Source: Archangium lansingense
GTDB lineage: Bacteria; Myxococcota; Myxococcia; Myxococcales; Myxococcaceae
DNA: 64,000 nt
Direction of reading: 5' to 3'
NCBI RefSeq assembly: GCF_026626635.1
Contig: NZ_JAPNKA010000001.1
Coordinates: forward strand, 7,998,001-8,062,000
Shown here piece after piece: positions 16,054 through 23,973 of the stretch. The notes below the pieces were generated by a model. The model was given only the letters and a program-made list of their open reading frames with translations. It made no database searches and was not told the origin of the DNA. Within the stretch, counting starts at the first letter, position 1. Every line of letters begins with the position of its first letter. Position numbers and translations under genes: made by a program.

Positions 16054-16674
16054 TCACTTCCACTGCTTCGCGACGTCCTCCTGGGTCGGCTGGGCTGGAG
16101 GCGGGGGGAAGTACCGCTCACGGTGGTACGTCCAGTCCGACCAGGTCACTCTCTTCCCGAACTCGCGCACCACGCCACGCACGTGGTCGACGGGGTACTG
16201 TCGCTCACGACCGTCGGTGAAGGCATTGGCGACGCGACCATCCTTGAACGTGGCCCGGAAGATGAGCGACTCCTCGCCGCATCCCCTCCCCGTGTAGATG
16301 GGCTCGTAGCGAACACCATCCACGCGGACCAGATGGTACTCCAGCCTGTTGTACTTCTGGTTGGGCTCCAGGCGGCCCTTGCTGCAGCGGGCCACCACTT
16401 CGGCCACCTCTCGCAGGAACACCCGGGAGTTGGCCTCCGCTTCCGGAATCAGGCCGGGCGAGTGCACCGGATTCATGTTCGCCAGGGCCTGATCGATGCT
16501 CTCGTTGAGCAGCTGCGCGAGCGTCGGGCTGGAGATGTTGCCGGGCTCGGCTGGCGGTGCCAGCCGGGGTGTCAGAATCAGATAGGTGATGGGCAGCGCG
16601 ACAGCCAGGGAGCAGCCCACGGCCAGCATCACCACGATCAACTTTTTCTCGGAACGCAGCTGCTGTGTCATCAC
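16054..16674 (-). CDS. Membrane-anchored protein of unknown function
   Basis: This encodes 206 residues. It has a short basic N-terminus and one membrane helix (LIVVMLAVGCSLAVALPITYLIL, residues ~12-34), followed by a Pro-rich linker and an extracytoplasmic alpha/beta domain. That domain has two Cys (ARCSKG, GRGCGEES) which could form a disulfide. The family is not recognised. It stands alone on the minus strand between the esterase and the glycosyltransferase. Confidence 0.65.
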   Translation of the reverse strand: MMTQQLRSEKKLIVVMLAVGCSLAVALPITYLILTPRLAPPAEPGNISSPTLAQLLNESIDQALANMNPVHSPGLIPEAEANSRVFLREVAEVVARCSKGRLEPNQKYNRLEYHLVRVDGVRYEPIYTGRGCGEESLIFRATFKDGRVANAFTDGRERQYPVDHVRGVVREFGKRVTWSDWTYHRERYFPPPPAQPTQEDVAKQWK

Positions 16675-17041
16675 AACGCTCCCCTGGAAACAGAAGGCCC
16701 AGGCGCGCCCCCCTGCGTCCGAGCGGCCCTCAGGCGTACCACGGAAAGCGAGCCAGGTGCGGAGAGCGATGGCCTCGGCCGCCAGGGTTGGAGCGAAGAG
16801 GTGGACACCCCGTCAACGGTACACTAGTAACCGCCAGTCCACCAAATCAAGAATAAGCAACATGGCTGGATTGTGGGCAGGAGTGCTCGCCGCGCTCACG
16901 ATTGCGGCCGACGGGTTGGAGCCCTGTGGCCAGGGCGGGCCGAGGCCCCGGATTGGCGCGACTCCTGGCCCGTGGGGACCCGCGTCACGGGGAGTTTCCA
17001 CTGAGCCGTGGCGTCCCCCGTCGACCCTCACCCAAAGCTGT
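16675..17041. other. Intergenic region upstream of the membrane-anchored protein gene
   Basis: This is 367 bp with no convincing gene. It contains a locally AT-rich stretch near 16815-16865, which probably holds the promoter of the minus-strand membrane-protein gene, and it ends at the glycosyltransferase stop. No strong terminator hairpin or repeat was found. Confidence 0.4.
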
Positions 17042-18352
17042 TTAGAGGTCGCTCTCCTCTGTCAACTGATCGAGCCGCAGGAGGTAGGGAGGCACGGTGA
17101 ACCCGGCGGCCTTCTGGAAACCTTGTGTGGAAACCTTCGCGGTGTGCCCCAGCAAAAGAAACTTTTGCAGCGCCATGCCGCTGATGACATCCTTTTGCTT
17201 ACAATACTCGTCGAGTGCGAGCGCGAGGTGGGTCGTCCCCGGGCGGGAGGCAATCAAGGCATTGAACATCGCTGCCCCCAGCACCGCCCGCTGAGCCAGG
17301 AATCGCACGGAACTCTCATATTCCAGCCAGGGCACTCGCAGCGTGTCGCGCAGCGACTTGAGAAACTTGATGTGCTTGCCGACCTCGACATCCCGGCTGT
17401 CGCGGGCGAGCGTGCCGAGCAGCGGGATCTGACCATTGGGATCGTTATGACAATAGGTCGTGGAGAGGTCGATATCGCCCAGTCGCATGTCGATATCAAT
17501 ATGAATGCCCCCGAACACGAACAGATAGGCCAGGCGGGCGAAGTCCGAGAAGTACTTGATATCGTCCCATCCAGCGCCAATCGCGGCGGTCTTTCCCGAA
17601 GCCGTTCCAAATCTATTGATCTCACGTCGAAACCCAATCGCTCGCACCTCCTCCAAGCTGCAGACGGTGTAACCCACCCTCCGCAGGGCCTCGCGCTGTG
17701 AGTCCCGAACACTCGCATAGTCGCCGAGCTTCGTGGCCAGGCTCTCCTCAATTGTATCTGAGTACCAAAGATAAGATTTCCAGCCGTTTTTGCGCGCGAG
17801 CACGCCATCGTCGATGAGACCGGCAAGGGCGGCCTTCCTGATGGGTCCCCCAGTCCAGAAGCGATGGATGATCTTGGGAATCGCGTGACTCTTGAGCTTG
17901 CCGATGTCGCAGCCAATCATGCCCGACATGAGCTTCGCTTCCTCGGCCTGGCTCGGATGGATTCGCGTCGTGAGGGCGACCTCGAGGTCGACGCCGTTGA
18001 TGAGGATGCGCGGCTGACTCGGCACTTCAGGCGGAAAAAGAGGACGAGGCTCTGGGTTGGCGAGTTCGAAGGAGAACGACGAGACGGGCTCACGGCGGGA
18101 GCTGTTCTTGATATCCCAGATTGGAACCGTCTTGTCGGACGGCAACAGGCCGAAAAACTGTCCCTGAGACTTGTGGGACAGGTCGATACAAAGGCCCTGC
18201 TCACAGAACATACATGGACTCAGCGCATCGGGCGACGAGGACGATGGTTTCACCGACGTGCCTGACGCAAAGACTGGAAAGGACGTGATGGTTCTTACGA
18301 CCTCATGGGTCGAATCGAAACAGATCCCTCGCTCACAAAAGATGCAACCCAC
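17042..18352 (-). CDS. DXD glycosyltransferase with two N-terminal zinc-knuckle-like motifs
   Basis: This encodes 436 residues from the GTG at 18352, with AAGGA 7 nt upstream. Residues 160-300 match the DXD-containing sugar-transferase group (OCH1/GT32 and TcdA/TcdB-like): IPKIIHRFWTGGP, SYLWYSDT, YFSDFARLAYLFVFGGIH and the metal/sugar-nucleotide motif D286-I-D288. Two N-terminal segments repeat the same spacing C-x2-C-x4-C-x4-H: C3, C6, C11, H16 and C47, C50, C55, H60. No signal peptide or membrane segment is present. The acceptor is unknown; it may be a protein or polysaccharide. It could be an effector-like glycosyltransferase, but nothing nearby proves this. Confidence 0.78.
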   Translation of the reverse strand: MGCIFCERGICFDSTHEVVRTITSFPVFASGTSVKPSSSSPDALSPCMFCEQGLCIDLSHKSQGQFFGLLPSDKTVPIWDIKNSSRREPVSSFSFELANPEPRPLFPPEVPSQPRILINGVDLEVALTTRIHPSQAEEAKLMSGMIGCDIGKLKSHAIPKIIHRFWTGGPIRKAALAGLIDDGVLARKNGWKSYLWYSDTIEESLATKLGDYASVRDSQREALRRVGYTVCSLEEVRAIGFRREINRFGTASGKTAAIGAGWDDIKYFSDFARLAYLFVFGGIHIDIDMRLGDIDLSTTYCHNDPNGQIPLLGTLARDSRDVEVGKHIKFLKSLRDTLRVPWLEYESSVRFLAQRAVLGAAMFNALIASRPGTTHLALALDEYCKQKDVISGMALQKFLLLGHTAKVSTQGFQKAAGFTVPPYLLRLDQLTEESDL

Positions 18353-18512
18353 AGCCCGTTCCTTTTCGCACAGTGCACTACCTGTCCGTCATACACTGAT
18401 GGTACTCCCGCCCCGCCGCCATGGCCAAAACCTCGTGCACCGGCTCGGGCCCCTTCACCTCGCGCGCCGAACTTCTTTCGCGGCATCTTTCAGGGCGGCG
18501 CGCTGTCGGTGA

Positions 18513-18719
18513 CGAATTCCGCCGACGCAGATCAACTTCCATCTGCCACGCGACGTGCAGCCCACCATCCGTTCGAGCTATTTCATCGGCGTCATCAACA
18601 CCAATGGCGAGACCAACATCTCGGTCACCGAGGTGCCGATCAAGGCACTCGCCCCGGCATTCTTCAGCGCGGCTTCCTCTCAATCCGCAGCCGCCGCCGA
18701 GGAGGGCAAGGAATTATGA
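18513..18719 (+). pseudogene. Coding remnant without a start
   Basis: One plus-strand frame is protein-like: INFHLPRDVQPTIRSSYF, then IGVINTNGETNISVTEVPIK, ending in an Ala/Ser/Glu-rich tail before the stop at 18717. It is blocked upstream by a stop at 18510 and has no good start. It lies in the 361-bp gap between the minus-strand glycosyltransferase and Lys/Ala-repeat genes and overlaps the latter's stop by 6 bp. It may be the end of a degraded gene; the parent family is not recognised. Confidence 0.3.
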
Positions 18720-19187
18720 GTCCTTGTTCTCCTCGAGCTGCGCTTTGGCCTTCTCGATCAACTTCGCGAGCTTCTTGTTTCCAGGCTGGAGCTTGAATGC
18801 TTGCTCGAAAGACTCTAGCGCAACATCCTCGGCCCCATCCCGATCGAGGAAGAACTCGCCGAGGCGGATCATGGTCGCGACGTTTCCCGGATCGATTCGA
18901 ATGATTTCTCTGAATACCTGCTCTAGATCCTCGAGAGTCAAATCGAGGTCCGGGTCGTCGGGGTCCATGTCGAGGAGGGTCTCTTCGAGACGGTCAGCAG
19001 CCTTGAGCAATCGCTCCATCTCCGTTTGAGCGACTGGCTTCTTCGCGGCTGCCGGCTTCTTCTTCGCCGTGGCGGACTTCTTCGCAGCTGCCGGCTTCTT
19101 CTTCGCCGTGGCGGACTTCTTCGCAGCTGCCGGCTTCTTCTTCGCCGTGGCGGACTTCTTCGCGGTCCTGGACTTCTTCGTTGCCAT
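18714..19187 (-). CDS. Lys/Ala-repeat protein with TPR-like C-terminus
   Basis: This encodes 157 residues from the ATG at 19187 (MATKKSRTAKK). Residues ~10-50 are three copies of the 13-mer KKSATAKKKPAAA, like histone H1-type or nucleoid-binding tails. The acidic C-terminal ~100 residues contain TPR-like helix pairs (LEQVFREIIRIDPGNVATMIRLGEFF... ALESFEQAFKLQPGNKKLAKL). A basic tail on an acidic TPR body suggests binding to DNA, RNA or polyphosphate plus a protein partner. It lies 160 bp downstream of, and on the same strand as, the TIR-TPR gene, whose C-terminal region is also TPR. Confidence 0.7.
   Translation of the reverse strand: MATKKSRTAKKSATAKKKPAAAKKSATAKKKPAAAKKSATAKKKPAAAKKPVAQTEMERLLKAADRLEETLLDMDPDDPDLDLTLEDLEQVFREIIRIDPGNVATMIRLGEFFLDRDGAEDVALESFEQAFKLQPGNKKLAKLIEKAKAQLEENKDS
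19039..19155. repeat. Three 39-bp tandem repeats
   Basis: These are three head-to-tail 39-bp units (19039, 19078, 19117), nearly identical, in frame within the Lys/Ala-repeat gene. Each encodes KKSATAKKKPAAA. A partial fourth unit follows. Such arrays change copy number easily by slippage without shifting the frame. Confidence 0.85.
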
Positions 19188-19346
19188 AGGGGTCAACCGT
19201 GGTCGGAGGTTCGAGGTTCGTGGATGGAGAGCGCACGTCGAGACAGGCGCGCAGAAAGGGTACCAGACGGGGACCCGGGGCCACTCACCTCTGGTCCCGG
19301 TTTCGCTCGTCCTCCCCTCCTCCCCCGCGAGTCTCGGCACGCTGGG

Positions 19347-21569
19347 TTACATGGCCAGGGCTCTCTCCGACTTCGAGGCCATCTTGACGCCAAGCGGACC
19401 CGGCTCGACCTGGAACGTGAGGACCTTCCGCTCTCGTATCACCTTGAGATCGCGGTGGCCGGTTCCGGGCTGTCGGGTGAGCGTTGCGAGCTGGGAGAAG
19501 GTCGGCAGCAGCGTCGTGTCGTACACGAGGATGAGATCTCCAGGCTTCAGTCCGAGCTGCTCCGCCTGGGAACCAGGTTGGATCTCCGAGATTGGCGCCC
19601 CTTTGAACTGCTGTTCGGGGGTGGGATCCAGCGCCAGCCCTTTGCGGTAGGCGAGCTCGGCGGATCCGAGGTTCCCCGCCATCAGGTGGGCGGTGCTCAG
19701 CGTGTCGTAGAGCTTCGGGTTGTCGGGGTGCTGGTGGACCGCGTCGTTCAGGAGCGAGATCGCCCGGGAGTACTGCTGGCTCTGAATGAGGAGCGTGGCA
19801 TAGACCTGGGCGACCTCGACATCGCGGGCGCCCTTGAGCCGGGTGCCGGCTTCGAGATCCTTCAAGGCCTGCTCCCGGTGCTCCTGAGTCGCGTAGACCA
19901 ATCCCCGCAGGAGGTAGGCCTCGCCGAGCCGGTCGTCCAGGGAGATGGCCCTGCTGGCATCGGAGACGGCCTGATCCAGGTGGCCCGCCTTCCTGTGGAC
20001 CATGGCCAGGGCCAGGAAGGCCACCGCCTGCCGATCATCGAGCCGGATGGCTTCGTTGGCGTCCTCCAGGGCCTCCAGCGGCTTGTTCAAGAGGCTGTAG
20101 GCCAGAGCCCGTTGGGAGTAGGCCTCGGGATTGATGGGCTCGAGCCGGAGGGCCTCGTTGGCATCTGCCAGGGCCCGTTCGGGGTCCTGCAGGATCAGCC
20201 ACACCGTGGCTCGCAGGGTGAAGGCATCCGCCACCGAGGGGCCGAGCTCGATGGCCTTGTTGGCATCGGCGAGCGCCTCCGGGAGCAGGTCCTTGCTCAG
20301 GTGGAACCTGGCACGCCCGATGTACGCGAGGGCGCTATCGGGGCCGAGCTCAATGGCCCGGTCGTAGTCCTCCCGTGCCCTGTCGAAGTCCTGCCGGGCG
20401 AGGTGCGCACTGGCCCTTGCCAGGTATGCCCAGGGGGAGTCCTTGTCCTGCTTGACGGCCTTCTTGGCCTCCTCGAGCCCACGGTCGACCTCCAGCCGCG
20501 CCAGGTAGACGCGTGAGCGGACAACGTGGGCCCTGGAGTTGTCGGGCTCCAGCTCCAGACTCTTGGCTGCATCGGCCAATGCCTTGTCATATTCCCGTCT
20601 CTCCACCCAGGCATGCCCTCGGGCGGCGTACGCCTGCGCCAGCCCTGGGTCCAGCTCGATGGCCTGACTCGCGTCCGCCACCGCTGCTTCGAAATCAGCC
20701 CTCTCGATCCGCGTCAGTGCCCGGCCCGCGAAGGCGGGTGCCGCTCTGGGTTCGATCTCGATCGCCCGGGTGTACTCGTCCATGGCGGGCCCGAGCTGGC
20801 GCGCGTCATAGAAGCTCTCGGCGCGGATGAGGTGTGCCGCCGCCTGAGGCGCCAGGCCAGGGTACCGCTCCGGCTCGCGCGCCAAGAGGAGGGCCCCGAG
20901 CACGAGCAACACCACTCCCAGCGCCACGCCGACTCCGATGAGCCGGTAGTGCTTCTCCTGGGAGATCCACCGCCAGGCGTGCTGAGGAAACCCTCTCAGC
21001 CTTCCCAGGGGAGGAAGGAGGCGCTGTTGGAGCCGCCGGAAGTTCTGGCGAAGCCTCGCCTGCATGGGAGGGGCTGTGGAGCGGGGTAGCGGAGAGGGGA
21101 CCTCGAGAGCCTCCTCCCGAGGTGCGGGCGTTTTCAGATACGACGCATTGTCGGGCGGCCTGCTCAGGAGCAACCGGACCGAGTGGGCCAGATGTTCCAG
21201 GTGCCGTTCCAGCGGCGGCGTCATCGCGTCCATCCAGTGCGGCGTGCTGATGAAGTATTCCAGGGCCTTCGAGGGCACCACGTCCTCGATCCGGAACGGA
21301 ATCACGGGAATGCCGCGATGGACCGCACGCTCCACCTCACGCTTGATCTGTTGGGAGCGATTGGCGCTGGCCGAAAAGACCAGGACGAGGCTACGGGCCT
21401 CGTTCAATGCATCGATGATGGCCTCGCCCCAGTCCTCGCCTGCGAGGATGTCTCGGGGAGCAATCCAGCACCGGAGTCCATGCCTCTCGAGGGTTGCACA
21501 GACCGCATCGGCGGTCATCTTGTCCTTCGGAGAACCGCTCGCGTAGCTGATGAAGACGTCGTGAGCCAT
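19347..21569 (-). CDS. TIR - membrane helix - 12 TPR - PDZ-like protein
   Basis: This encodes 740 residues. Residues 1-~135 are a TIR domain: HDVFISYAS, CWIAPRDILAGEDWGEAI and LVLVFSASANRSQQIKREVE, where E78 sits at the position of the catalytic Glu of NADase TIRs. A Pro-rich basic linker follows, then one membrane helix (residues ~210-230). Twelve 34-residue TPRs run from ~240 to ~645, and the end is PDZ-like (PISEIQPGSQAEQLGLKPGDLILVYD). The topology puts TIR in the cytosol and TPR/PDZ outside, or the reverse. TIR domains can degrade NAD or assemble signalling complexes; which applies here is inference. The Lys/Ala-repeat gene follows on the same strand. Confidence 0.85.
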   Translation of the reverse strand: MAHDVFISYASGSPKDKMTADAVCATLERHGLRCWIAPRDILAGEDWGEAIIDALNEARSLVLVFSASANRSQQIKREVERAVHRGIPVIPFRIEDVVPSKALEYFISTPHWMDAMTPPLERHLEHLAHSVRLLLSRPPDNASYLKTPAPREEALEVPSPLPRSTAPPMQARLRQNFRRLQQRLLPPLGRLRGFPQHAWRWISQEKHYRLIGVGVALGVVLLVLGALLLAREPERYPGLAPQAAAHLIRAESFYDARQLGPAMDEYTRAIEIEPRAAPAFAGRALTRIERADFEAAVADASQAIELDPGLAQAYAARGHAWVERREYDKALADAAKSLELEPDNSRAHVVRSRVYLARLEVDRGLEEAKKAVKQDKDSPWAYLARASAHLARQDFDRAREDYDRAIELGPDSALAYIGRARFHLSKDLLPEALADANKAIELGPSVADAFTLRATVWLILQDPERALADANEALRLEPINPEAYSQRALAYSLLNKPLEALEDANEAIRLDDRQAVAFLALAMVHRKAGHLDQAVSDASRAISLDDRLGEAYLLRGLVYATQEHREQALKDLEAGTRLKGARDVEVAQVYATLLIQSQQYSRAISLLNDAVHQHPDNPKLYDTLSTAHLMAGNLGSAELAYRKGLALDPTPEQQFKGAPISEIQPGSQAEQLGLKPGDLILVYDTTLLPTFSQLATLTRQPGTGHRDLKVIRERKVLTFQVEPGPLGVKMASKSERALAM

Positions 21570-21730
21570 GGTGGATCCGGAGCGTGAAGGGGCAGCCCAC
21601 CTTCAACCCTGGAGCCGCATGGCCACGACGGCAAGTCCGGCAAGAACCCTTGGCAGGGGGTGGAATGCACGCTCGTACCGCAGGCTCTGGCTTGGGCCGC
21701 CGCTCGGTCCGGCAGCACAGCACTCGCCTC

Positions 21731-22942
21731 TCACGGCTGGGCGATCAGCTTCGCATCCGTGATGCTTCCCAGGCCCCGCACCACGGTCGAGCTGTCCGCG
21801 ACGACGTCATACAGCACGATCCCTTGATACGTGAGCACGAGGAGCGTCCGCCCATCCGCGCTGATGTCGGGCACGCTGGAGATCGACTCAATCGCTATCT
21901 CGCGGGTCGCGTCGCGCTCGACATCGTACTCGTACAGATGGACGACGCTGTAGTGCTCAACGCCCTCGAGGAAATACAGGGTCCGCCGGAGCGGGCTCGC
22001 CGCGGCGAAGCTGTCGTGCGTGCTGCACTGTCCCTCGTAACGTCGCCAGACCCGCTCCTGGCCGGTGCTCAGCTCGAGGCGCCGGTAGCTACCGGCATCG
22101 ACCCCCTCACAGTCGGTCGAATTGTCGCCTTCGCGAAAGAAGAGCATCGTGTCCCCCAGCACCACGGGCGTCAGCATCCCTTTGCGGACCTGCTTCAAGG
22201 GAGGGCCGACCTTCCACGGCCGCTTGCCCGTAGACTCCAGCGTGGCGACGCGGACGCCACCGCGTGGATGCCTCAGCACGGTGCGCTGCTCACCGCTGAG
22301 CAGCATGTTGCCCGCGGTGTCGGTCGTGCCACGAGGGAGCACGCGAACGCTCTCGGGCCGGGGGCCGAAGCTCCAGCTCCACCACTCGACCATGCTCGAA
22401 TCTCCGATGGAGACGAGCACGCGCGAGCCGTCCGCCGTGAACATCTCGGGAAACTGAGGGAAGAAGCGCCCATCCTCGGTCCATGTCTCCGACAGGCCGG
22501 AGGTAATCGCCACGATTCCGTTGAGGTCCCCCAGGACGAGGAAGTTACCGCCCTTGGCACGTCCCGCTTTGTTCTTGGGCACGTTGAGCTCGCGGCCAGC
22601 CACCACGAAGCTCACCAGGAGGGAGTGGGGAATGTCCGAGTCACCCGTGACGTGTGCCGCCACCGCCCAGCGCCCCGTCGGCGGGTGCACGGCGAGGGAC
22701 GTGAAGCTGCACGGCTTTGACTTGCGCACGATCTTGCCCCGCTCAGGACCTCCGAGCATTCGACTGTCCGAGTTCTGTCGGCAGTCCGCGAGGATTCGTG
22801 GGCCGTCCTTGCCCACGTAGACGACACTCCCCTCCTTGGCGACGATCAGCGGCACTGGCGACACGGAGGTTTCGGCCCACGCCACGGTCGAGGACGTGGC
22901 CAACAGGGCGAACAGCACGGTGACTCGATAAGTGTTGATCAT
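21731..22942 (-). CDS. Secreted propeller-like protein of unknown function
   Basis: This encodes 403 residues with a cleavable signal peptide (VTVLFALLATSSTVAWAET). The mature part consists of repeated beta-rich units with 'SLAVHPPTGRWAVAAHV', 'MFTADGSRVLVSIGD' and 'VPDISADGRTLLVLTYQGIVLYDV', typical of TolB/WD40-like beta-propellers. No enzyme motif is visible. A single Cys pair lies at LADCRQ and KPCSF. It is separated from the TIR gene by 161 bp in which I see no feature. It is divergent from sseA with a 98-bp shared promoter region. Confidence 0.65.
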   Translation of the reverse strand: MINTYRVTVLFALLATSSTVAWAETSVSPVPLIVAKEGSVVYVGKDGPRILADCRQNSDSRMLGGPERGKIVRKSKPCSFTSLAVHPPTGRWAVAAHVTGDSDIPHSLLVSFVVAGRELNVPKNKAGRAKGGNFLVLGDLNGIVAITSGLSETWTEDGRFFPQFPEMFTADGSRVLVSIGDSSMVEWWSWSFGPRPESVRVLPRGTTDTAGNMLLSGEQRTVLRHPRGGVRVATLESTGKRPWKVGPPLKQVRKGMLTPVVLGDTMLFFREGDNSTDCEGVDAGSYRRLELSTGQERVWRRYEGQCSTHDSFAAASPLRRTLYFLEGVEHYSVVHLYEYDVERDATREIAIESISSVPDISADGRTLLVLTYQGIVLYDVVADSSTVVRGLGSITDAKLIAQP

Positions 22943-23040
22943 GCGACTACGACGGACCCGGAAAGCCCGATATTCACGCGCAGTGCGTCCCCTCCCCTCT
23001 GCTACTCTTCCAGCGCTTCGCTGGCCCTGAAAGGTCTCAC

Positions 23041-23889
23041 ATGCCGCAGGATCCGCTCGTCTCCACCGCCTGGCTGCAAGAGCAGCTCGCGGCCCCTGAC
23101 GTGAAGGTCGTCGACGGAACGTGGTTCATGCCCGCCGACCAGCGCAACCCCAGACGCGAATACGCCCTGGCCCATATCCCTGGCGCGGTGTTCTTCGACA
23201 TCGACGAGATCGCGGACACGGACAGCCCGCTGCCGCACATGCTCCCCTCCCCCGCCAGGTTCGCCACCTGCGTCCGAGCACTGGGGATCGGCGACGACGC
23301 GCGGATCGTCGTCTACGACGCGAAGGGCGTGCATTCGGCGGCGCGGGTGTGGTGGACCTTCCGTGCCATGGGCCACGAGAACGTGGTGGTGCTGGACGGC
23401 GGCCTGCCCAAGTGGAGAGCCGAGGGCCGTCCCCTCGAGAGCGACGAGCCTGTTCCGCGGGAGCGCCCCTTCACCCCGCGATTCACCGCCGAGCTGGTGC
23501 GCGACAAGGAGCAGGTCCTGCGGGCGCTCACCAGCGGCCGCGAACAACTGGTCGACGCCCGCCCCGCAAACCGTTTCACCGGCGAGGCCCCCGAGCCGCG
23601 CCCCGGACTGAGGGGAGGCCACATGCCGGGCGCGCGCAGCGTCCCATCCACCCGTGTCATCGCGCCCGACGGCACGATGTTGCCGGCCGACCAGCTGGCG
23701 CGGGTATTCGAGGCGGCGGGCGTGGACCTCGAACAGCCCATCGTGACGACCTGTGGCTCGGGGATAACAGCGTCGATCCTGGCCCTGGCCCTCGCGCGCC
23801 TCGGCCGGACGCGGACGGCGGTCTACGACGGGTCATGGACGGAATGGGGTGGGTTGGCCGACACGCCCATTGTCACCGGCCCGGCCTGA
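23041..23889 (+). CDS. sseA: 3-mercaptopyruvate sulfurtransferase
   Basis: This encodes 282 residues, the usual length for SseA/thiosulfate sulfurtransferase. Two rhodanese domains are present: an inactive N-terminal one (WLQEQLAAPDVKVVDGTWFMP... YALAHIPGAVFFDID) and a catalytic C-terminal one. The active loop is CGSGIT with C238 as the persulfide-forming Cys. CG[S/T]G[V/I]T is the mercaptopyruvate type, while thiosulfate-preferring enzymes have CRKGVT-like loops. Role: transfer of sulfur from 3-mercaptopyruvate to cyanide or thiols. Cytosolic; apparently a single gene. Confidence 0.88.
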   Translation: MPQDPLVSTAWLQEQLAAPDVKVVDGTWFMPADQRNPRREYALAHIPGAVFFDIDEIADTDSPLPHMLPSPARFATCVRALGIGDDARIVVYDAKGVHSAARVWWTFRAMGHENVVVLDGGLPKWRAEGRPLESDEPVPRERPFTPRFTAELVRDKEQVLRALTSGREQLVDARPANRFTGEAPEPRPGLRGGHMPGARSVPSTRVIAPDGTMLPADQLARVFEAAGVDLEQPIVTTCGSGITASILALALARLGRTRTAVYDGSWTEWGGLADTPIVTGPA

Positions 23890-23973
23890 GCCTCACTGAA
23901 GGTGGGGACGTGACCAGGCGGTAGGGACGCATGTTGGTTGCTTCTGACCCTCCGGCCGGGGAGGCTGCCGGCC

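Noticed and set aside
16813..17031. 72-residue minus-strand frame in the 16.7-17.0 kb gap
   Set aside because: Composition is low-complexity Gly/Pro/Ala, without ribosome-binding site or recognisable motif; treated as non-coding.
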